Shown one piece after another: positions 1-12,366 of a stretch of DNA of 64,000 nucleotides. The translations under genes and the position numbers were made by a program. The DNA lies in contig NC_087069.1 in the NCBI RefSeq assembly GCF_963678635.1, forward strand, positions 2,928,166 to 2,992,165, given 5' to 3'. Position 1 is the first letter of the stretch. Each line of letters opens with the position of its first letter. The DNA comes from Symsagittifera roscoffensis (taxonomy: Eukaryota > Xenacoelomorpha > Acoela > Convolutidae). Under the pieces are notes generated by a model, which made no database searches, was not told where the DNA came from, and was given only the letters and a program-made list of their open reading frames with translations.

Positions 1-654
1 GTTCAGTTATAGAAACAGAATCTGAATGTAAAAAGTTCCTCGAATTTCAACAGAATGAGCAAATCAAAATTTTGAAAAAACTAACCAAAATTGCTAAAAC
101 CTCCCCTCAAAACGTTTATGCCTGCTATACTAAAGGAGTTCAAGAAAAGCTTTCATTTTTTGCCAGGACAACGCCTAACACTATGGAAAACTTAGAAATA
201 TGTGAAAATATTATCAAAGAACAATTATTACCTAACTTAGTCGGTAAAGACACTTTAAACCCCCAGTTCCGTGAGATATCTTCCTTACCCCTTAAAATGG
301 GCGGACTTAACATCAAGCTGCCATCCGATCATGAAAGCTACCTAGAATGGTCTAAGGAAACATCACTGGTACTGGAATCTCAAGATCCTATTACAGCAGT
401 AACACAGCAAGAAAAAATATGTACGGAAATCAAAAAATTGAAAACTGATAGAACAAATCAAAAAAAGACAAACCTCATTAACTCCTTAAATGAAACAGAT
501 AAATACGCAATCGACCTGGCCTCTGAAAAGGGAGCCTCTAACTGGCTCAATGCTCTACCACTGAGCAGATACAACTTCAACCTGAATAAATCAGAGTTCA
601 GAGATGGTTTTTACTTAAGATACGGATGGGAACCAAGCAAAACCCCACTCACAT
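1..654 (+). pseudogene. Retroelement RT-type polyprotein, C-terminal region, left part (interrupted)
   Basis: The frame is open from the window edge, so the 5' end is cut off. It matches the C-terminal half of polyproteins found next to reverse transcriptases in many animal genomes: a stretch of the type SPQNVYACYTKGVQEK, then a GGL motif (MGGLNI), then ASEKGASNWLNALPL and the FRDGFYLRYGW motif. The reading frame stops matching the family at TPLTLC, exactly where the giant LTR element enters. After that it runs on by chance through LTR sequence to 815. The continuation, with the Cys/His-rich part, lies at 39,856-40,497. I am confident that it is a retroelement protein and not confident of the clade (DIRS-like or non-LTR). 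No catalytic RT motif lies inside the window, since that part would be upstream. Confidence 0.75.
651..654. repeat. Target-site duplication ACAT of outer LTR element (left copy)
   Basis: ACAT at 651-654 is repeated at 39,852-39,855, just outside the far LTR. Removing the insertion and one copy restores a continuous family-matching frame at this point. Boundaries of 3 to 5 bp are possible because of shared bases. Four bp is preferred because the inner element independently gives 4 bp with the same LTR ends. Confidence 0.7.
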
Positions 655-1558
655 TGTGCCAGTCGGTCATATTTGGAAGTTTGACCTTGAGAAAAACAAG
701 AATGCTTAATTTTGGAGTGAATATTGATTTTTCAAAAATTCGAATGGAGCCTGTCATGCACCATTTTCTCGCGATAACTGAAAACCGAATAAGAGAAATC
801 AGAACGATCGAGTAACAATCGCGGGAAAGTTGCCAGATAAAACAGTAGGAAATTGCTATTCGCAATTTCCGTCACAATAAAACTAGAGTAAAGCTGTCCT
901 ATCTGAAACAGAAGGAAGCGTATTCCCGAGAACTGGACTATTATTGCTCGACTGGATTATTATTCAAACTGGACTAGAGTGAACCTTCGATGGAAAAGTG
1001 GACAGCTTGTGTGTCCCAATGGTTCACGAGAAACTATACTCTAGAGTTCAAACTTGTTCCTGTTATTGAAACTGATAAAAATTAAACTCATTTAGTCATA
1101 TTATTTAATTCTCGAGTTGCTTACCAACTTAATTACTCCCAGTTCTTGAGCGTGCTACGATGTGAGTACCCAATTTAAATTTCTAGAGTGTGTTTCATGA
1201 TTGTTATGTTGAGGTAAGGCGAGTTTTAGGTTGATCCATCTGAAATGGATCAAAGTTCCACTGTCTAGTAAAAAGTAACTTAACGGATTGTTCCGACCCA
1301 TTTTTTAACGGCGTTCATGTATTTTGGGTATCTAGAGACCTAAGTATGGGGACGTTCTTATTTCTAGAGTGGGGGGATATTTTGGTAGTAGCCTTTAAGC
1401 TGTAACGGGTCGTAGTCTCATGTCACAAGCGAACCGAATTGGCTCCGACTGATTTGAAGTAGAAAAACACAAGAGATAGTGTCCCTGACTATTGAGCCAA
1501 TGGTTATAGGGCCTATTTTTCTTAAGCCTCATGTGTGACTACAGTAGACGAATGTTAC
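655..1558 (+). repeat. 5' LTR of outer element
   Basis: Direct copy of 38,948-39,851 and diverged inverted copy of the LTRs of the inner element. It contains two short perfect hairpins kept in all four full LTRs of the window: arms 848-856/862-870 (GGAAATTGC with loop TATTC) and arms 1,231-1,239/1,245-1,253 (TTGATCCAT with a 5-nt loop). An AATAAA lies near 877 in this copy and is missing from the inner element's LTRs. Confidence 0.9.
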
Positions 1559-1570
1559 ATAGTGTTTTTA

Positions 1571-1580
1571 TGGCGCTCCT

Positions 1581-1620
<40 letters not shown>

Positions 1621-1646
1621 AGGTTGGTGGTTCAAGCCCACCCAGG
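1571..1646 (+). other. Primer binding site extended into tRNA-Asn anticodon arm plus fold-back palindrome
   Basis: Positions 1,571-1,620 are the reverse complement of the 3' half of a tRNA-Asn(GUU): acceptor end with CCA, T arm, variable loop and complete anticodon arm. The normal primer site of this family (10,823-10,836 and 37,581-37,594) matches only the last 14 nt. Here 31-nt arms 1,578-1,608 and 1,616-1,646 are perfect inverted repeats around the 7-nt loop TTAACAG, which is the complement of the anticodon loop. The best reading is plus-strand DNA synthesis that copied the tRNA primer to the end of the anticodon stem and then folded back and primed on itself. Confidence 0.85.
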
Positions 1647-3226
1647 TGACGTTGATGACGTCACCTCCTCAGACTCCATTGGCATGGCACTCGGCAATCT
1701 GGCCTGGTTGCTCCTTGAGCTGTCTCTAGTGTCGACCCTCGGTCCCAAACGACTAGACAAGGCCCTCGAGGCAAGGAATGGTGGGTTCGGAGGTGGCCCG
1801 AATGTGAATTGGGCCGTCTCTAGCAGATCCGCCTCTAGCGCATTTATGTGTCCTTGAAAGACGTCATTCAGCCACTCTGCTCCCCTCGGTCTGTCGAAGT
1901 GGATTCCATCATTGGAGGTGTCCTCAGGGAATCCCGCTTGCTCCATGCACTCCGCCGCGTCCAACAATCTGATGGGGAGCACACTCTTCCGGTGGATTTC
2001 TCGGATCACCCCGTTTAGGTTCCGCACCTTCTCGTTCATTTCCAAGGCGTGCTGATCGAACTTCATGTTATAAGGGACAGTACATACTGTCAACAGGATG
2101 GGATCCATCTGGATCCTCAGCTCCTCGAGAAGGCAGCTCATCTTGTCGTGCAGCCTCGTTACTTTCCTCACTTCTCCCCTTGATACATCATTCGTTCCGA
2201 TCATCAGGGTCACCGTGTATACTTTTGTCATTCCTAGCATCTCAAGCGTTGCCAATATCTGTGGCGTGGCAGCTCCAGCGAAACTCAAGATTCCTGTCTG
2301 CCAGTGCGATTGGATCCGGGTCAACACCCGCACTAGGCTGTCCCCTATAATTAGGTGGACCTCGCCTTCTGGCACACGGGGTGGCGCAAGATATTCCACC
2401 CAGGCTGCATCATGAAAGCAATCCCTCCTGGCCCTCTGTTCCGCGTTCCAATCCAGCTCACTCGCTCTTTTGGCCTGGCTCCCTTCTGTGCATCAAGTTC
2501 ACGTTATCGTTGTTCTATTCTCTCCATCTCCGAATTCAGTTGCTCACAATTCGCGGCATTCTCCCGCACCCTTAGTTCCTGCTGATGTTCAGCCCGCAGC
2601 ATCTCAAGCAACCTCAGAGTCTGATCTCGTTCGATGACCGCCTGGTCCCTTTCCAGCTGAGCCTTTTCCCGATCCAGCTTTGCCTGATCCCGATCGAGGT
2701 TCGCCTTGTTCCTTTCCCTCTGCGCCTTCTCGAGCTCTTTCTTTAGAACACCAAGATCCGGATATGCCTCAGTCGTCTGTTGCGCTCGCGTCATCGATGG
2801 CACCTTACTCGAGCTCTGGCCTGTCGATCTTGCTGATGGCCTAGTTGGTAGTGGGAATTCTCCTGCGCCATATTCGGTATTGTTACTCAGGCCAGGGTTC
2901 CTTGCCAAGTCAAAGCCCCTTACTCCTCCATTAACATTCCAAGACAACCATCTGGTCTGTTCCTGATTTGATATTCCCTCGGTGGTGTAGCCGACCATCA
3001 AGACAGCCTCCGTCGCAGACTCCCTGCACTCACCCTGTTCTTCCAACTGGAGGATGGCATTCAGCATTACCGCCATTCTCTCGTCTATTTGGGTATGATC
3101 CAGGTCCCTCAGGCGTCTGTACAGCTCATCGAGAGTAGGCTTCTTTAGGGCCGCGGGCATGGATTTCCAGAACCTGTCTGCCATTCTCTGTGACTTCGGG
3201 ATGTATTCAAGTATTAACCAGCTCAA
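1632..3226 (-). pseudogene. ORF2 (SGNH hydrolase protein) 5' fragment, inverted and broken
   Basis: This is antisense relative to the surrounding LTR. Residues from 3,226 downward match the N-terminus and coiled coil of the intact ORF2 at 22,308-25,730. About 0.4 kb of the linker region present there is missing near 2,440-2,500, with a stop and a frame change. Then 2,399-1,650 matches the SGNH domain with the GDS (IIGDSLVR), GTND and DGIHFDRPRG motifs. The frame is cut at the codons for SSTSPGW by the tRNA-derived palindrome, so the C-terminal 500 or so residues are absent. It is not expected to encode a product. Confidence 0.85.
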
Positions 3227-3678
3227 GAATTACCTTACCGACTCAAGAATTACCCAACTCAAGAATTCTCTAGAAATGTTCCCTTGCAAATACTAGCTGC
3301 AGGTGTCGATTATCGCGAGTTCAATCAGGATTTCCCTTTCTGTCTCTCGCTTGAGTATAGTTGGATTTTCAACTTTGTTTTTCAAACTTGATCTGAAAAC
3401 AGAAACCATATTCAGACTTAACATGTCATGTTCCTAACCTAGAAACCCCCCTTTTACCAGTATGGTTAAAATCTTATCATTTTCATTCCACTTAAAACAA
3501 TGCAATTGGAATTTCCTTAAAAGCATGCAGATTCATTTTATGTTTTAGCACCGTTAATCCTTCTAAAATTCAATTGTCATGCCAATCGCGTCTTAAGATC
3601 CCTTTACCTGTGCCGCACCCCAGTACCTAACTCAAGACTCCTCCCTCACGCCCAACTCGAGACCCCCGTGCGCCCAAT
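3227..3678. other. Spacer between pol and ORF2 of the inverted segment
   Basis: Non-coding. It is homologous to 25,731-26,208 of the inner element. The part next to the ORF2 start carries two to three direct repeats of the type CTCAAGAATTACC (3,224-3,270). Confidence 0.6.
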
Positions 3679-6600
3679 TCAGGCGATGCTCAAATAGTAT
3701 TTCTTGTGCAGATACACCATTATCTCAGTTTCCGCGAAGACTACGTGTAGGATAGCGTACAATTCCCTTGAGCTCAATTTGCCCCTGTTTGGGTCAAACA
3801 CCGGCAGTGAGACCTCCGTTATTCCTCTTTCAATCATGAAGTCTCGTAGTCTTGTTAGTGCCAACATCACGTGTTCGGGATCAATTGTGTTCCTGTCATT
3901 GACCCTCGTCACTAGGAAGCACAGATATTTGCCCGGGACTTGTGCTACTGATGGTGGAAGCGCTGCCATCTCTCCCAGTCCTGGTCTCTGTCTGAACAGA
4001 AACTCCACGTTCTGGTACTCTCTTTTGAAGTCAGCTTCCAATCTTGATTTGAAACTCATGTCCGCCGTGATGCAGATCGCGCTAGTCCTGTTCGACAGGA
4101 TGAAGTCGCTATCCGTTATCATGATGTTTTCCGAGTTCTCATTGGGTATTTAAAATTTCGTTTTGAATTTCCGACCTATGGTAGGCTCTGGCTCTTCTTC
4201 TTCCAGTTCCAATTCGCTTGTTTCTCTCACTTCCTTGAGCTTCTTTATCATCAAATTTTCGGTGTGGGTAAGTCCTACCCCCACTCCCCGGACAAAAATA
4301 TTTATCGACGTCCCCGTCGATGTTGTCGGGTCCGAATTGTCCAGAGGAATGTCCAGTGGCCTGTCCGTTGCTGTCCATCCGAAAAGAGGGTCCTCTGCCT
4401 TCCTATAATTTTCCGATGACACGTCGACTTGTTGAATGCTTTGTCCTTCGTGGCTCTCGTCTTTGACATCGCGCATCCACTCTAGTATCCTCAAGTTCGT
4501 GTTCTCCCTCCTCTCTATCTCACTCTGTTCGAGATCCGTATCCAATTCTGGTGTCGAGTAGTCTTCCTGTGGATAGTGTCCACCATCGTCAATGACCTGC
4601 CATTCCTCTTCGGCTTCCAGTTCGCCTGCACTCAGTAGTTCCTCGCCCAATTTGTCTGGCTGTATCTTATCGATCAAGAAGTCATCCACGTATCTGTTGT
4701 ACCTCATGCCGGTCCGTTTACGATTGCCTGTCCTGGTTCCCGGTGGTATTGGTCGATCTGGCTCCATCCACTTCGGCATCTCATCTTGCTCCGGGTCGTT
4801 CCAGTCTTTTTCTACAAACGATCCTGCTTCAGACTCCACCTCTATCTTTTCATTGTCGTCCAAACTCAAGTTCTCATTACCATCATTTTTCTCTCTGATG
4901 CCTTTTTCATTCACTTCACACGCTGGCTCTACCACCAGGTACTCGAGACCCTCCATGTCCTTTGGTATGCACCAGTCGTCCGGGGACGGGACGTGAGGCT
5001 TCAGATTTTCATAATGTGCTGCTCGCCCAGTACTCAAGCGGTAGAACCGTCCTTGTTGATGAACTTCCGTTATCATGAATGGTCCCCTCCACTTCTTGAG
5101 TAGCTTCTTTGTTCCCTTGGGCGGTATGACATTTTGGAAGACCCACACGTTTTGGCCCACTTCATATGGCTTTGCTTGTAATATTTTTTCGTCATAATTT
5201 CTGCGTTGTCTCATTTGCGCTTGCCCCGTGTTCCTCCTGCATAGCTCGTTTAGCTCCTGTTGTCTTTTGATCGCTTCTTTCACGTATGCCTGAGGCGACG
5301 TCCTTTTCCCTCGTATTCCGGGTAAAAGAATGTCAGAGGCATTGCTCTCTCCCTGCCCGTCAACATCATGAAAGGAAAGATGCCCGTCGTTGAGTGCTGT
5401 GTACTGTTGTAGGCCCCTACTACCTGTGGCAGGTATTTATCCCAGTCCCTCATGTATCTTGAGCAGTACACCCTTAACATGTTGACCAGTGTCCTGTTCT
5501 GTCTCTCTATCAACCCGTTGGTCTGTGGATGGTAGGTTGTCGAGTGTGCTTGAGCAATGTGCGATCTCCTCATCAATTCTTTTGTCAAGTCCCCCACAAA
5601 AGCTTTGCCGTCGTCCGACTGGAAAGTCATTGGACAACCATACCGCGATATCCAATGCGTTATCAGATGATCACATGTCTCCTCGGCCGAGGCTGTCTGG
5701 CACGGAATCGCTTCCGCCAACTTTGTGAAGTGATCTATTATAACTAGTATCTGGTTATATCCCGACTCCGTCATGCAGATTTTTTGATGGTCTATCTGCA
5801 CCACTTCATTGAACTGTGAGCTCTCGACGGACTTGAGGGGGAACTTCATCTTCCTTGGGTCTTTTACCTGGAGGCATGCCAGGCAGGCATTCACCCATCT
5901 CTCGCAAGCTTTTCTCATTCCTGGCCAATCAAACCTGTGAAGTATCCTTTGTTGTACTTTATCTATCCCCTGGTGCCCCATCTGGTCGTGCGATCTGAAA
6001 AGCACCTCCGTTTGATACAATTGTGGTAGTATGATGAGGTTGTGTTTGTGTAATATCTTCTCCTCATCTTTCCTCTTGCATGCTACCACCCCATCAGCAG
6101 TGTGGTAGAGTACGTTTTTCTTTTCTTTGTAGAACTGGCTCAAGATCTTGTAGCTGTCTTCCTCGAGTTCCCCCTTCTCCTTGACCCCCGACTGGATCCA
6201 TTTGGAGAGGTTACTTGTCATTTTGTCATTCTTTTGGGCTCTTATTAGGTCTGACAGCCTATATCTCGACTTGACATGCTCCTTTAGCGCCATGATCTGT
6301 CCATTCATCTCACCAGGGTTGTGGATGTCATCACTCAGCTTCACGCATATCATCCTTTTCACGATTTTCAAATCATCTTCTGGCACCAGATTCGTTCTGA
6401 CGTTTGAGTTGCATGATAGTTCCCTGAATGGCTTCCTTGAAACCGCAATTTTCTCATGTTCTTCACAACCTCGTATCTCCTGTATGTCCAGATTGTACGT
6501 TCCTGAAGATGGATCCGTCTGTAACTCCCTGTCGTGGTGCCTTGTCTTCTCTTCCGCCAATATCATGCACAGACTGTCTTGGTTTTCGCTGCTCTCATCC

Positions 6601-9600
6601 GATCTTCATCCCATTCTTCACGCTCCCCGGACAATTTTCCTTCTCCGGTTTCTTCTTCCGTGAACATGGACCACTCCCCGGACTCTTGACCTAGTCCCAG
6701 GTGTTCAGTATCTTCTTTGAACGCCACTTTCTTTTTCCTATCCTTGGTCTGCTCCAGAATGTTTTCGGGGATTTTGTCAACTAGTGACCGCACGACATCT
6801 TTGCTGTCAGTGACGCTTCCTCTTGAGGAGTCAGTATTGTTCACTGTTTCTTTTCTCCGAAGTATAGTGACTTCCGGTTCCTCTTGACCCTTCTCTTGGA
6901 TCACGGGCTTATCATCTGATAGTTTCTCGAGCAACCTCATTAAGTCATCATCTATCTGTGCAGTTCCTGCTTCTACCTGGTTAAGATCATAGCCTTTTGC
7001 CTTGAGCGTCTCCCTCACGATCTTCGACTTGAGTATTATCTCTATCGGAATCCTTCTGCTCTTCTTCAAGATGGTCTTTTCTGGAGGTTCTTTAGGTAAT
7101 TCAGGATGATCTTCAGTCGGTTTGCCTGATTTGTCCAGCCATCTCGTGAGTGGAAGATTGTCGTACGTTTCCTTGTCCATGAAGGAGAAGCCATCTTTGA
7201 TTTCAGGTCTGTCTGCCTCTCTTTGCTCTTGTCTCTCATAGAACTCCGTCTTCTTACTCAAGCTGTCGGCATTCTGATGTTTATCTCGTGTTCTATGCTC
7301 AATTATCATGTTGTATCCGTCCAGGCGAACTATTCACCTCCCAATGTAACTTTGGTCCATTGAGTACGTTTTCAGCCAGCTCAGCGCTCGGTTGTCGACT
7401 CGCAACTTGAATGGCTCACTGCCCAGGTATGCCCTGTATTTCTCGACAAAGGTAACCACCGCGAACATCTCTGCTTTCGGTGCTCCGTACTTCATTTCCG
7501 TGTCACTTAGGATTTTGCTCCCGTACGCTATTGGTCTCAAGACTGTCTTCCCATTCCATTCTTGTTCTTGATGGAGAATTCCAGAAATCGCGACTACCGA
7601 CGCATCCGTGTCCAGCACGTACATCCCTTTCTCAGTCGGCATACCCAGTACTGGTGCCTCACATAGCTCTTTCTTTATTCTCTGGAATGACTCTTCTGCT
7701 GCGTTGTTCCACGTGAACTTCTTGCCCTTGTGTCTCATTAATTGTTGCATCGGGTATACCTTGTCCGCATAGCCTTTGATGAACTCTCTATAATAGTTAG
7801 CGAAACCCAGGAAGCTCATCAACTGGTGTTCTGTCTTCGGTGATTTCCAGGTTAGGACTGCTTCCACGGCGTCCGGATCAGGTCTGATGCCGTGCTTGTC
7901 TACCATCCTGCCCAAGTATTTTATTGAGTCCTTGAGTATCTCGCACTTTGATGGTTTACACTTTAGCCCCGACCTTTTCATGCATGCAAACACTTCGTCA
8001 AGTCTCTCAATGTGGTCTTCCAGTGTGGGCGTCGCTATTACCACGTCATCCACGTAGCACAGTCCCAGATTGCCATACTTCTTCGTCACGCCTATCAGCG
8101 TGTGTGCCATCAACCGCTGAAACGTGGCTGTGGCATTGCAAAGTCCAAACGGCATCCGTTTCCATTGAAACAGACCCAACTCGCAGGCAAACCCTGTCTT
8201 GTCCCTGTCCTGCTTCCTTAGTGGTACCTGCCAAAAGGCCGAGCCTAAATCAAGAGTCGAAAAAAAAATTGTGCATCACCTAACTTGGAGAGGCTCTCAT
8301 CAATCCTAGGTATGGGATAGGCATCCTTCACCGTGACGGAGTTCAGGTATCGAAAGTCACAACAAAAACTCAACTGGTCGCCTTTCTTTTTGGCCATCAC
8401 TACTCCACACGCCCACGGTGACTTGGATGGTTCGATCATGTCATACTCTAGTAACGTCTCGATTTCTTTTCTACACGCATCCGATTTGTGTGGGGTCATG
8501 CGCCTCGCCCCCTCCCTGTGCGGTACCATGTTCTCCTCAAGTTCTATTTCATGCTCAACGAAATTACAACACCCGATATCCGCTTTATGCCTCGAAAAAA
8601 CTTCTTCGTTCCGCTCTAGTACGTCCTTGATGGCTTCGAGCTGTTCATCTGTCAGTTTGCCCCTCAAATGTTCAATCACCGGCAGAACCGGTTTATCAGT
8701 TTGCATTTCATCTAGGATGGGCCGCTCTGGAAAGTTCGAACAGCTCGACAGCCCATCGTCCGTCTCTGACTTAAGTGATTTAACAAGACCTGAAGAATCT
8801 TTTATTTTCTGCAATCGTCTCAAGATACAAATTTTGTCCCTATGATTGGGACAATCAACAACTTCATTTTGTTTTGAGTTCTCAGTTGTTTCATATCGGG
8901 TTTTAACCGGTTAAGTAAATCCCAGTTTCCTCCCTCTCTGTATCGTGATCGGTATATCAAGAGTATTCAACAAGACACTGACGCAGAGGCCGCTCTTCGT
9001 TATCGAGAAGGATCTTCCTAAAACAGCAGCACTTTGACTATTAGGATTCGGAACTATACACACTTGCTTGTTGTCACTAAGTTCATTGTAATTTTTCATC
9101 CTCAAGCCTACGATTGCCGCTTCATTCGCCTTTAGCCTCACCCTCCTACTCAAGAATACCGGTGCTTTGGTTTCATTTGCCATTATTAAATTTACCGGTT
9201 TGATTGCGTACCTCCTATCCGGGTTCCGTATCCTGAACATTGCGTTATTTAGATCAATCGCTACATCGAAATTCCTGATGAAGTCTCTGCCCAAAATGAA
9301 TTGGTCAGATTCATCTAGGTTTTCTACCACGAGAAAGCTCATCCATAGGTTACGTTCCCCCAAATTGAGGGCTATTATCGGCGTCCTGCCCAGCACCCGA
9401 AGGGCCCCTCTGTTTGCAGCTGACAGCCGTATTCTCGAGTCTATCAAATCACCTTTGTTATAGCCCATTCGTTCCCAAGTTTCGATTGGTATGACGATCA
9501 AGACTGCTCCCGTATCAAGTAACCCACGTAACTGAGTCTTTTTGCCACTTATGTCTAGCACGTGCCCTGTCACATCTGCCTCCGTCCCGATGTGCATCGC

Positions 9601-10545
9601 ATCTTCTTCAAGCATGACGCAGTGTCCAATCGATCTCACTTTCAACTCTTCTTTCCCTACGTAGATTTGCCCAATTAGGTCTTCGTCACATGTTATCATT
9701 GTCTTGGTATAGATGTTGATTCCATCTGTATTTAGCATCACCTCGTGTGAACCATAAGCTTCAGTATACCTGTTATCAACACGTACCGACTTGCTGCCCC
9801 CTCTCGTGAGTAGTGCTCTCAACGCTCTAGAAGTCGTTTGTGGGCTTATACAACTCAAGTAATCTGCGTACACGTCAATGTGCATTATTGTCTGGTCGCT
9901 CGGTTCGCTCAAGTTTCTGGTTACCTCGTGGCCGCCCACTGTGATTATCGACATTATTCTAGCCCCGATTTTCGATATGCCGAGTGGCTTTCCCGTCACC
10001 ATTTTTACGGTGTTACAATTCCCGGTCTTTGTCGAGCCCGGTACAGCCTCTGGTGTTGGCTTTGATCCAGTTAATGCTTCGTTGAAATTCTGTCTTTCGA
10101 TCTCCTGCTTTAGTCGTTGCTCTATTTCTTTCGCAGCCAGATCCTGTTTCACTTTGGTAATTGCTTCCGTCGCCGCTTTCTCATAATTTATCTCTAAAGA
10201 GTTCCCGGCTGCGGATTCTATCGCACCATTAACATGTGTTACAGCTTTCACTTTTTTCGTCGGCAATTCCGTGCTTGGTGCTCCTAAGTTCCTAGATTCA
10301 AACTCGTTTTGTCTATTCCGCTGATTCTGCACCGCCGCTAATGCCAACTTATGTTTGGGGTGACTCTGGTCCTTGACCGCTTCCCAGAACAAGGGACAAT
10401 CCATTCTGAGGTGCCCTTCTTGGTTACAGAAGAAGCATCTCGCGCCTATCTTGATGATTAAGCCACTATAGTACTCGTGTTCCTCCATCTGGCTCATGTC
10501 CTCCTCATCCGGTGCGTATCCTAGACTCTTCATGCCTTGTTTGTA
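3679..10545 (-). pseudogene. Gag (C-terminal)-Pol polyprotein, inverted and degenerate copy
   Basis: It covers the second Gag zinc knuckle through the macrodomain-like C-terminus of the polyprotein intact at 26,209-34,266. It is split by a stop at 8,911, a frame change in an A run near 8,265, a Trp-to-stop change at 7,334 in the RNase H region, and frame changes near 6,565 and 5,281. There is a further stop near 4,150 in the C-terminal extension. Recognisable pieces are CFFCNQEGH (zinc knuckle), the DTGA protease motif near 9,510, YVDDVV (RT) near 8,050, DTDASV (RNase H) near 7,600, the HHCC integrase region near 5,880-6,000 and the integrase core near 5,500-5,810. The segment begins exactly at the Gag codons where the sense-strand gag at 13,420 is cut. 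Confidence 0.85.
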
Positions 10546-10556
10546 TAACGGCCTTG

Positions 10557-10810
10557 TTTAACGGCGTTCATGTATTTTGGGTATCTAGAGACCTAAGTAT
10601 GGGGACGTTCTTATTTCTAGAGTGGGGGATATTTTGGTAGTAGCCTTTAAGCTGTAACGGGTCGTAGTCTCATGTCACAAGCAAACCGAATTGGCTCCGA
10701 CTGATTTGAGGTTGAAAAACACAAGAGATAGTGTCCCTGACTCTTGAGCCAATGGTTATAGGGCCTATTTTTCTTAAGCCTCATGTGTGACTACAGTAGA
10801 CGAATGTTAC
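10557..10810 (+). repeat. Partial LTR (3' 254 bp), internal
   Basis: Matches 1,305-1,558 of the 5' LTR, from TTAACGGCG to GTTAC, in plus orientation. The 5' 650 bp are missing. It joins the gag end of the inverted segment with about 10 bp between (10,546-10,556) that repeat TAACGG. Confidence 0.85.
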
Positions 10811-10822
10811 ATAGTGTTCTTA

Positions 10823-10836
10823 TGGCGCTCCTGGGT
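10823..10836 (+). promoter_or_regulatory. Primer binding site (tRNA-Asn), normal form
   Basis: TGGCGCTCCTGGGT, complementary to the 3' end of tRNA-Asn (ACCCAGGAGCGCCA), lies 12 bp after the LTR end. Beyond it the sequence diverges from the tRNA, as in the inner element. Confidence 0.8.
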
Positions 10837-11316
10837 GTTTACGACATCAAGACTACGGAGTCGAACCCACTTGAGACAGCTTCGGGCTGCATGCCCATTC
10901 TAGAGTACCGGTGGTACGGTTCGGCAGGAACGTGCAAACCTTCCGGTTGTACCGTGATAGCTTTTTAAGAAAACTCGAGAAAACTTCCTGGTACGCTCTC
11001 CGAACGAGGCTTAGCTAACCGAGTAAAGGGGGGCAACTAGGGGGACAGGAACACGAGCAAAAAGACAAAAAGCGAAACAAAAACCAAAAAAGAATAGAAA
11101 AAGGAACAAAAACCATAAAACGAAAAAAGACAGTGACTTTGACACCAGATTAGTTGGATCAAACCTTTATATTAATTAAATAGTATACCCATACTGTTTT
11201 ATAAGTTCGATCGTTTCGATCAACCTAGCAATTTAACCCAGTAACCTCAATAAAGTGCCCGAGTGTGGGGCGTTGTCAAGGGTTTTCAGATAGCTTGGAA
11301 CTTAGCTGGACAACAA

Positions 11317-11505
11317 GGAGACTTGACTGGAAGAGGTGACCAGCCGAGTGGGAAAGTGGTTCAGGAGCACTTGAGCTGAACCAATAGGAGACTTGACTGG
11401 AAGAGGTGACCAGCCGAGTGGGAAAGTGGTTCAGGAGCACTTGAGCTGAACCAATAGGAGACTGGACTGGAAGAGGTGACCAGTCGAGTGGGAAAGTAGC
11501 CAAGA
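11317..11505 (+). repeat. 70-bp tandem repeat, about 2.7 copies, in the leader
   Basis: Copies start at 11,317, 11,387 and 11,457 with GGAGACTTGACTGG and continue through a GACCAGCCGAGTGGGAAAG block. The first two are almost identical. The same repeat occurs inverted at about 36,930-37,115 in the inner element. Confidence 0.85.
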
Positions 11506-12366
11506 AAGATTTGGCAGTTCTCGAGTTCTCAAGTTGGGCAGAACTGGTATCGTTAAAATCCACATTACATCATAGGAGATAAGTGTAAAATTGGATAAGC
11601 GAAATCCCCCGGTTTTGAGGAACGTTTTTACTTGAGCAGGCCTGGAGACAGGTCTACGGTTTTCTCTTGAGAGGTTTAGCACCCGGCGCTTAAGGTAATT
11701 TTAGGCTTAAGAAGGGGGGCTAAAAAGGGGGAGGTTAGAAGGGGGCTGGTTAGGTTAGAGGTTGGCGGTTGCAAATTGTAAAAAGGGGGGAAATTAGAGT
11801 AACTAATTAATCGACATCGTTGATTTAGTTACATTAGTCTTTAACACGCGTGTGTAATAATAGGTGGATATCCAAATTTAAACACGAGTTAAGGCAGGTA
11901 CCCTGGTCAGATTGGTAGGGGGGAACGGACATAGACAATTCTGGTGATACCCAATAAGATTATTAGTTGGGGGGAGGGAAACGCGTGGCAATTAGGTACC
12001 AGACATTTTTTTTCGACAGAAGGTAGACATTTGTCACCTTTGAATTTTAGGTGGGTTCATCTCTCTGTTTTTATTACTTTTTCTGGCTTAGATTTTTTGT
12101 TGCATTTTGATGAGAGTTTGTGTTTAGTTTTTACACGAACAGGTGATCACAAGATACCTGAGCACAGGTTTTGGTTTCAAGTTGCTTGGAACATTGAAAA
12201 AGAGGTAACTAAAAAAAAAAAAAAAAAGGGGGATCAGCATTTGGCCTTTAAGAGAGGGTTTTTGTGAAAAATTTACTAGAGCTTGAGTGGTGGTACAAGG
12301 TACAGTGAATCAAGAAGTCCCCATAACGAAGAAGAAAGAGGTCCCACCGCTCAGACACTTGTTAAC

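Noticed and set aside
1571-1646. A tRNA gene
   Set aside because: Only the 3' half of tRNA-Asn is present, as complement plus fold-back, and no D arm follows.
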